A stretch of DNA of 64,000 nt from Gemmatales bacterium (GTDB lineage: Bacteria; Planctomycetota; Planctomycetia; Gemmatales; Gemmataceae): NCBI GenBank assembly GCA_026004675.1, contig BPJP01000008.1, positions 160,611 through 224,610 on the forward strand. Direction: 5' to 3'. Position 1 is the first letter of the stretch; the number at the start of each line of letters is the position of its first letter. A model generated the notes under the pieces. That model saw nothing but the letters and a program-made list of their open reading frames with translations. It was not told where the DNA came from and searched no databases. The position numbers were made by a program, and so were the translations under genes. Positions 56,837-64,000 of the stretch are shown here, piece by piece.

Positions 56837-59402
56837 ATGAGTCGCAGGGTTGATCTGGCCATTTTGTGCTGGCAGCCGATACCAGTGGATCGCTCATCCT
56901 TGTTATCGAAGGTCGGGGCATTGGCTTGCGTGCTCGTCTGTCTAATTGGATCGAAACGTGGGTGGGGCGAAGAGAAGCAGTCCGCGGCCCAGCTGTTTCT
57001 GAACGAAGTGCAGCCGATGTTGAAGAGCAAATGTTTTGGCTGCCATGGAGAGGGAGAGAGGCTGCGTGGCGGCCTCGACCTGCGTTCGCGTGCAGCAATG
57101 CTGAAGGGCGGAGATAGCGGACCGGCGCTCGTTCCTGGTTCGGCGGAGAAAAGCCTGTTGTATCAGGCCGTACTTCGCACCGGCGATGTGGTGATGCCCC
57201 CTAAGGAATCGGCCCGCTTGAGTGAAAACGAGGTGCGGGCCTTGAAGAGGTGGATCGATGAGGGAGCTGTGTGGCCTGCGGCGCAATTCGCGGGCAACAA
57301 ACAGTATGACCCGAAAGACGTGTGGGCTTATCAACCGATCACCAGGCCGCGTGTCCCCAGCATTGCCGGGGAGGTGAAGACGCCGATAGACGCGTTCATT
57401 CTGCGAAAGCTGAAGCAGCATGATCTGGAACCAGCAGTCCGGGCCGACAGGGTGACTCTGATTCGCCGGGCCTATTTCGATTTGATTGGTCTGCCTCCGA
57501 CACCTCAGGAGATCGAAGCGTTTGTCGCTGACGATTCCCCCCTGGCATTCGACAAGGTGATCGATCGCCTGTTAGCCAGCCCTCACTACGGCGAACGGAT
57601 GGCGCAGCATTGGCTCGACGTCGTTCGTTATGCCGACACAAGCGGATTCGCCAACGATTTCGAACGCCCCCACGCGTGGCGCTATCGCGACTATGTCATC
57701 AAGAGTTTCAATGATGACAAGCCCTACGATCGCTTCGTGATCGAGCAGCTTGCCGGCGACGAGCTGGACGCATCGAACGCAGAGAACCTGATTGCAACCG
57801 GTTTTTTGCGGATGGGGCCTTGGGAGCATACGGCGATGAGCGTGGCCGCCATCACCCGGCAATTCTACCTGGACGATATCACGAACAACGTCGGGGTGAC
57901 GTTTTTGGCGCAGGCCTTGCGGTGCGCGCGCTGCCACGACCACAAATTCGACCCGGTACCGACGCGAGACTATTACCGGATTCAGGCTGTATTCGCCGCT
58001 ACGCAGTTCGCCGAACGCGAGGTTCCTTTCCAGCGTTGGGAGAATACTGCGGACTTTGCCAACGTGGCAGCTGATGTGGACAGGCAACTCGGCACGAAGA
58101 TCCGGCCGTTGACGAAAGAGAATACCGCCAACACCCAACGCATGGTGTCGGTCAAACGAGACGCCTACTACAAACTGGCACGACAGCGGACGAAGCCATT
58201 GTGTTTCAGCGTGCGAAGCGGCAAGCCGCAAACGGTAGCGATTTTGGAACGCGGCTCGCTGCAAAGTCCTGGCGAAGTTGTCACGCCCTGGCGTCTTGAG
58301 TGCGGTATATCAGTCCAATGACGCTGTCGAGCCGAGTCGCTGGAACACGATTCCCACGGACGGAGTGGGAAGGCGTTTGGCCTTTGCTCGTTGGGTCGCC
58401 AGCCCGCGGAATACGCTGACCGCACGCGTCATGGTGAATCGTGTCTGGCAGATGCACTTTGGAACCGGATTGGTAGCGACGCCGAATAATTTCGGCAAGA
58501 CCGGAGCTCGCCCGAGCCACCCTGACCTGCTTGACTGGCTGGCGACGTGGTTTATCGAACACGGCTGGTCGATTAAGCAATTGCACGCGTTGATCATGAA
58601 ATCGGCGGTTTACCAGCGAGCGAGCACACACCCTGACATGGCCAATGTGCGCAAGCTCGACGCGCGGAACGCAGGGTTGAGTTATTTTCCGCCTCGTCGT
58701 TTGTCGGCGGAAGAGATACGCGACACGATGCTGGCCGTCACAGGGGAATTGAGTCAGGCGATGGGAGGGCCTGGCATTTTCCCCGTGATCAACGAAGACG
58801 TCGCGGTACAGCCTCGCCACATTATGGGTGGCATCGCGCCGATCTACCAGCCGTCGCCGCGACCCGAACAGCGCAATCGGCGGACGATTTATGCCTTTCG
58901 TTATCGTGGTCTGGCCGATCCCATGCTGGAGGTCTTCAACAAGCCTGGGAGCGAGAGTTCGTGCGAACGCCGAGAAGAAAACAACCGTCACGCCACAGGT
59001 CTTTGCCTTGTTCAACAGCCAATTCGTGCACGATCGAGCGCTGGCATTTGCGGCCCGGCTATTCCGCGAGGAGAACACGGATGCCCGCACGAATCGATCG
59101 CGCCTTTGCCCTGGCCTTTGGCCGGTCGCCGACAGCAGAAGAACGGCAACGTTGCTTGGCTCATGTCCAGCAGATGATCGAGCACCATCGCCGCCATCCT
59201 CCGAAAAAGGTCGAACGCCCCAAGAAACTCGTGCGGACCATGGTGGCCGAAATGACCGGCGAAACGTTCAGCTGGGAAGAGACGTTCGACCCCAGCTTAC
59301 CAGCCCGACTTGAAGCCATGGGATGTATCGGCGGAAATCAGGGGGCTGGCCGAATTGTGCCTGGTTCTGTTGAATGCCAATGAGTTTATTTACGTTTACT
59401 AG
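56837..59402 (+). CDS. Planctomycete cytochrome / DUF1549 / DUF1553 protein (frameshifted)
   Basis: About 850 residues in four frames. After a signal segment (VGALACVLVCLIGS) comes a cytochrome-like module with KCFGCHGEGERLRGGLDLRS and VMPPKES. DUF1549 follows, with DLIGLPPTPQEIEAF, RYADTSGFANDFERP and CARCHDHKFDPVPTRDYY. DUF1553 follows, with RVMVNRVWQMHFGTGLV, HPDLLDWLATWF, FALFNSQFVHDRA and the C-terminal LLNANEFIYVY. CxxCH motifs suggest haem. An ATG at 56789 is an alternative start. Frame changes near 58290, 58970, 59080 and 59310 fit single-base insertions. It is the full-length relative of the gene at 4991-6613. Confidence 0.85.
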
Positions 59403-59411
59403 TCGGTCACC

Positions 59412-60187
59412 GTGCGAATCCTGCTTACCAACGACGATGGCATCTATGCTCCCGGTCTGCGTGCGTTACGCCATGAATTGCTGAAACTGGGTGAAGTTAC
59501 CGTCGGTGGCGCCCGCCACCGAACAAAGTGCCGTCGGACATTCGATCACATTGACAACACCGTTTGATCATCCAGGAAGTTCTGGACGACGACCAGAAAC
59601 GTTTTGGGTTGGGCGGTGGAAGGCAAACCGGCGGACTGCGTCAAACTGGCGTTGTTGGAGCTTCTGCCGGAACCTCCCGATCTCGTAGTGAGCGGATTGA
59701 ATGCCGGCCACAATACGGGTATCAACGTGTTGTATTCGGGCACAGTGGCGGCAGCGATCGAAGGGGCGTTTTTTCCGGCGGACCAGCATTGCGGTATCGC
59801 TGGAATATATCAAACCGGCGCCGCTCGACTTTCCGCGCGGGTGCCGCCGTCGCCCGGCGCGTGATCGAGCAGATCATGGCTCATCAGCCTGAGGCTGGAA
59901 CGCTGTTCAACGTCAATATTCCCAGTTTCGAACGCGGTCCGGTGCGAGGTGTCCCGCGTCGTGCCGCAAAAACACCGCTTCTTTCCGTGAAACCGTTCGA
60001 CCGCCGCGTCGATCCACGCGGCCGAACCTATTTCTGGATCGGTCCGGTGTACGAATGCGATGAACCGCATCCCGATAGCGACGTCAGCTGCCTCTACGAG
60101 GGATTCGTCACGGTCACGCCGCTTCGTTTCAATCTGACCAACGCCGACATGCTGAAAAACATGCGAAATTGGCAGTGGACCTTGTGA
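59412..60187 (+). CDS. surE: 5'-nucleotidase SurE (frameshifted)
   Basis: About 257 residues from a GTG start 9 bases after the previous stop. RILLTNDDGIYAPGLRALRH carries the metal-binding NDDG. The next pieces, in other frames, are VVAPATEQSAVGHSITLT, WAVEGKPADCVKLALLEL, PPDLVVSGLNAGHNTGINVL, YSGTVAAAIEGAFF, and FNVNIPSFERGPVRGV, with the end at 60187. Each break is repaired by removing one base (GG at 59504-59505, one T near 59565, one G near 59607). SurE removes phosphate from nucleoside monophosphates. Confidence 0.92.
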
Positions 60188-60205
60188 CCGTGCAGGAAGC
60201 TCGGG

Positions 60206-61020
60206 TCAATCCTTCAATTGCTTGAGCGTTTCGATCAGTTGCGCGGGATTGTCACTGGAAAGAGAATCAGGCCGAAAACGCAACAGGCGCACCACTTCGT
60301 CTCTTTTGCCGGTCGAGCCATTCAGGTGCAGCATGCAATTTTGTCGGCGCACCTTTTCCGCCAGCGACTGGTCCTTGAGCCAATGAGGCCACAATCGGAT
60401 CGTCTCGACGCCCGCAGAGGCGAAGTCGTCGATCCCTTCTGGCCGAGGGATCAAACCCGAGTTGTTTCGCTTTGGGCAACAGCCGGCGAAACGTGCGGGC
60501 CTGCTCGACGCTGCGGACGCCGACGATGACGTTTTCCGGAAGCACTGAATCGTTTCACTTCTGCCGCAACTCGCCGATCATAGTCGGAACCTGTCTCCTT
60601 CAGGTTCAAGCAATACGAGGCATTTCCCTCGGCACAATGCCAAAACCTCACGCATCATCGGGATGCGTTCCTGCTTGTAGTCGAGATCGAACCAACTTCC
60701 CGCATCGAGCATTTTGATTTCTGCCAGGGTGAAGTCGGCGACTTTGCCCCGGCCGTTGGTCGTGCGGTCGACTGTCGCATCGTGCAGACAAACGAGTTGG
60801 CCGTCTTTGGTGGAACGGACATCGATCTCGACGACCGTGGCGCCGACTTCGATGGCCCGGTCGATAGGCAGCCAAAGTACCTTCGGGGCGATCGGCGCTC
60901 GACCCTCGATGGGCGATGATGTACTTGACATGAGCCCGCCGCCTGCCGCAAAAAGGCACGTTCCATTTCGTCGGAGGGCTGTGCGACCAGGGTGGTCCAA
61001 ACGAATGCCAAGATCGTCAT
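60206..61020 (-). CDS. Glycerophosphodiester phosphodiesterase (frameshifted)
   Basis: About 265 residues from ATG 61020 (GGAGGGACGG upstream), with a short signal segment MTILAFVWTTLVAQP. Pieces in several frames: IIAHRGSSADRPEGTLAAY (catalytic HRG and E-N/G-T region), VVEIDVRSTKDGQLVCLHDA (metal Glu-x-Asp and the second catalytic His) with TVDRTTNGRG, then LKETGSDYDRRVAAEVK, and the C-terminal GVETIRLWPHWLKDQSLAEK. It hydrolyses glycerophosphodiesters such as lipid head-group products, here probably outside the cytoplasm. At least four breaks fit single-base insertions. Confidence 0.88.
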
Positions 61021-61259
61021 ATCGAACCGTCCCTCCTCTTGGGAAATCGCCCTTGGTCGCAGCTGCAGCGTCCACTGTCGCCATCCGGTTCGGCAGCGAA
61101 TTCGTTCACAGGAAAGGGCGAAACGCAAACAACCGGCATACAAATATCTTACGACCGATTCCGTCGTCGGCGTCTTGATTCGTGCTCAAAGTCTGCCTGG
61201 CGATTTGTTACAATGCTAGCGAATCCATCTTGTTAGCTTTACGGAAGAAGGTCACCCCA

Positions 61260-64000
61260 ATGGCGGAGAAACCGTTCGTCCCATCTTCATTGCCATACGC
61301 ATTATAGTCTGCTCGACGGCGCCAGCCCGAATTCCTGAATTGGTTGCCCATGTAAAAAAAACTGGGCATGAATGCCGTGGCCATGACCGACCATGGCAAC
61401 TTGTACGGCGCGATCGAGTTCTACCGCGAATGCAAGAAAGCCGGTCTGAATCCGATCATCGGATATGAGGCCTATGTGGCGACCGGCAAACGGACCGAAA
61501 AAGCAGGCTCGGCGGCGGGGTGAAGCCGCCTTTCACCTTACTTTGCTGGCCCGCAACCGAACTGGTTTCAAGAACCTCATCAAAATGGCGTCAGCCGCCT
61601 TCCTTGACGGCTACTACTATGTCCCACGTATCGACAAAGAACTGCTCGAACAGCACTCCGAAGGGATCATTTGCCTGAGTGGTTGTGCTTCCAGCGAGTT
61701 CAGCGAATTCATTCTCAAGGATCAATTGGACGAGGCAAGGCAGCTAGCAGAGTGGTACTTGCGCCTATTCGGCAGGAACTTCTACATTGAAATTCAAAAT
61801 AAACGGCCTGGACATCCAGAAACAGTGCGCCGAGGGGGCCATCGCGATCGCCGACAAACTCGGCGTACCGTTGGTGGCGACGTGCGACGCTCATTATTTG
61901 ACGCAAGCCGACAGCGCTGCCCATGATGTTTTGCTGTGCATCAACACTGGGCCGCTTGCGCAGCGATGAAAACCGTTTGCGTTACGGCAGCGATCAGTTT
62001 TACGTTCGAGCGCCGCAGGAAATGTACGCGTTGTTCGGCGACACGAAGACGCGGTTCGTCGGACGCAGGAAATCGCCGACGGTGTGGATATCGACCTGGA
62101 TTTCAGCCAGCGTCATTTTCCGGTTGTTTACACCGCCGGGTCGCAAATCAAGCCGAAGGACTACTTGCGAGAACTCTGCGAGCAGGGACTTCGCGAGAGA
62201 TACGGGGAGAATCCTCCAGCCGAAGCTCGCCAGCGGCTCGAACACGAACTCGGCATCATTTGCCGAATGGGATTCGCCAGCTATTTCCTGATCGTCTGGG
62301 ATTTCGTGCGTTACGCCCGGAGAGCGCGGCATCGCCGCTAATGCCCGTGGTTTCGGCCTGCGGCGCACTGGTCAGTTACGTCTTGCATCTGAGCAACGTC
62401 TGTCCCTTGGAATACGGGCTTCTTTTCGAGCGCTTTCTCGATCCAAACCGGAGCGAAGCACCGGACATCGATATCGATTTCTGCCAGGAACGCCGGGACG
62501 AGGTCATTGCCTATGTCCGGGAAAAATATGGCGAACATAGCGTCGCGCAGATCGGAACCTTCGGAACGCTGGCAGCTCGAGCAAGCTGTTCGCGACGTGG
62601 GCCGCGTTCTCAATGTCCCGCTGGCACGCGTCGACCAGATCGCCAAGATGGATCCCGACAGTGCTGTGGCATTACGCTCGATGATGCGCATCGCACAAAA
62701 TGCCGACCTGAAGCGTGAATACGACAATGATCCGCAAATTCGCGAGCTGATCGGACATCGCCCGCAAACTGGAAGGAACGAATCGAAACGCGGGGACTCA
62801 TGCCGCCGGTGTGGTCATTGCCAATGGTCCCTTGACCGATTATGTGCCGCTTCAGCGCGTCATGCGCAAAAGCGATTCGGGGGTCGCGCCGCGAAGGCGA
62901 TTCCTCGGCTGACGAATCGGGACAGCGACGATCGCAATCCTTCAGCGAAGCGGCCCATCACCACAACAGTGGGTGATGGGGGATCTCGAGAAGGTCGGCA
63001 TGTTGAAGATGGATTTTCTCGGCTTGCGAACGCTGACCGTGCTCGATCATGCGGTGAAGCTGATCGAAAAAAACGCGTGGTATCCGAGTGGAACTCGACA
63101 AGATTCCCCTCGACGATCCGGAAACTTTCGCTCTTTTGCAGCGCGGCGATGCCAAAGGTGTGTTTCAGTTCGAATCGGACGGGATACGCGAATTGCTTCA
63201 AGCGCATGAAGCCCGACAACATTCGCGATCTGATTGCCACCAATGCCCTGTATCGCCCCGGACCACTCGGGGGAGGCATGGTCGACGCGTATGTCAACCG
63301 CAAGCATGGCCGGGAAGAAAACCGCATTTTCATCACCCGGTCATGGAGGAAAATCCTTGGCGAGACCTACGGCGTCATGGTCTTCCAGGAACAGGTCATG
63401 CAAATTCTCAACCGCCTTGGCGGTATCGAGTTGTCGAGTGCATACGCCTGCATTAAAGCCATCAGCAGAAGAGAAGAAGCAGGAAATCATCGACCAGCGT
63501 CGAGGAGGAGTTCATCGCCGGTGCCCAAAAGCGCGGTCTCGACGAGACGACAGCACGCGAAATCTTCGACCTGATCGTTCATTTCGGCGGCTATGGCTTC
63601 AACAAATCGCATAGTGCTGCTTATGCCCGTATTGGCTATCAGACGGCCTATCTCAAAGCTCATTACACCGCTGAATTCATGGCCGCCCTTTTGTCGAGTG
63701 AAATCGAAGACGGCAACAAGCGCGACATCATGGTTCAACACATCGACGACGCTCGCCGGCTTGGTATCGAGGTCAAGCCGCCGAACGTCAATGCCGGCGA
63801 AGCCGATTTCACTGTCGCCGACGGTGCGATTCTCTTTGTTTGCGGGCCATCAAAGGTTTGGGGCGGAGCGCTGCCGAGGAAATCGTTCGTGCCCGCAACG
63901 AAAAAGGGCCTTTCCGCGACTTTTACGATTTCTGCGAACGCGTTGACGTCAAAATGGTGACATCGGCGGCAATCGAAAAGCTCATCAAGGCCGGCGCTTT
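61260..64000 (+). CDS. dnaE: DNA polymerase III alpha subunit (frameshifted, 3' truncated)
   Basis: The replicative polymerase, cut by the window end. The PHP domain starts the protein, MAEKPFVHLHCHTHYSLLDG after correction, with LGMNAVAMTDHGNLYGAIEF and GCASSEFSEFILKDQLDEAR. The polymerase core has YGLLFERFLDPNRSEAPDID with IDFCQERRDEVIAYV (catalytic aspartates), then MVFQEQVMQILNRLGGIELS and YGFNKSHSAAYARIGYQTAY in the finger region. More than ten frame changes occur in 2.7 kb. Those I could resolve (one C in CCC near 61285, one A near 61330, one A in the A8 run at 61354-61361) are all single-base insertions. An essential gene cannot be this broken, so these are errors. Confidence 0.95.

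Noticed and set aside
61260..64000. Programmed frameshifting, or a split/intein-bearing dnaE
   Set aside because: There are many breaks, each repaired by removing one base, with no slippery-site plus hairpin pattern and no intein block motifs. Sequencing error explains them all.

Overview
The window comes from the chromosome of a planctomycete, most likely a relative of Gemmata (Gemmatales). The grounds are the protein families: planctomycete-type cytochrome/DUF1549/DUF1553 proteins, Tat-exported DUF1501 proteins, WD40 proteins, Tat-exported Gfo/Idh/MocA oxidoreductases, a PmoA-like DUF6807 protein, a TIGR03000-like module, sulfatases, a PhoD phosphatase and a beta-RFAP synthase homologue (tetrahydromethanopterin C1 pathway). 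The DNA is GC-rich. The tRNA-Ile/tRNA-Ala/23S/5S operon has no 16S gene in front of it, as is common in planctomycetes.

Layout. 1-4.74 kb: end of a membrane-anchored protein, a consensus sigma-70 promoter, a short leader that ends in a terminator-like hairpin, tRNA-Ile, tRNA-Ala, a boxA, a 23S gene split by a group I intron with a LAGLIDADG ORF at E. coli position 1931, then 5S and a terminator. 5-19 kb: a DUF1549/1553 + DUF1501 + WD40 set; a sigma-54-type promoter before a 66-residue protein gene; an S46 peptidase; a class V aminotransferase followed by coaD; secreted proteins of unknown role; a DUF6807 protein; an oxidoreductase. 19-24 kb: a TIGR03000-methyltransferase fusion, an MFS transporter, a conserved lipoprotein-like gene and a two-BON-domain protein. 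24-35.6 kb: csrA, an SDR, asparagine synthetase, sppA, the RFAP synthase homologue, a second DUF1501 gene, hairpin repeats, a BFD-like [2Fe-2S] protein, phoD and a thiS-thiG fusion. 35.8-49 kb: another oxidoreductase, an HlyD-type protein, ribH, a LarA-like gene, a sulfatase, a glucarate-dehydratase-like enzyme, an MFS transporter, an arginase-family protein, a gamma-carbonic-anhydrase-like protein, and an aminotransferase translationally coupled to fumarylacetoacetase. 49-64 kb: a seven-PAS histidine kinase, WD40, cyclophilin, a duplicated-domain protein, a NucA-like/ComJ-like pair, a Nif11-type leader-peptide gene, a large cytochrome-type PSD gene, surE, a glycerophosphodiesterase and the 5' part of dnaE.

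Many genes are broken into pieces in different frames, including essential ones (dnaE, ribH). Nearly every break I could resolve is repaired by deleting one base, often from a homopolymer. The breaks cluster at 19.2-22.0, 36.3-40.8 and 55.5-64 kb. I read them as insertion-type sequencing errors and give such genes as single loci.

The most notable points are the 23S intron, the promoter/leader/hairpin ahead of a 16S-less rRNA operon, the sigma-54 promoter on a tiny gene, the NucA/ComJ pair next to a Nif11 precursor, the predicted acidic specificity of the S46 peptidase, the ThiS-ThiG fusion, and an operator-like palindrome inside a promoter spacer.
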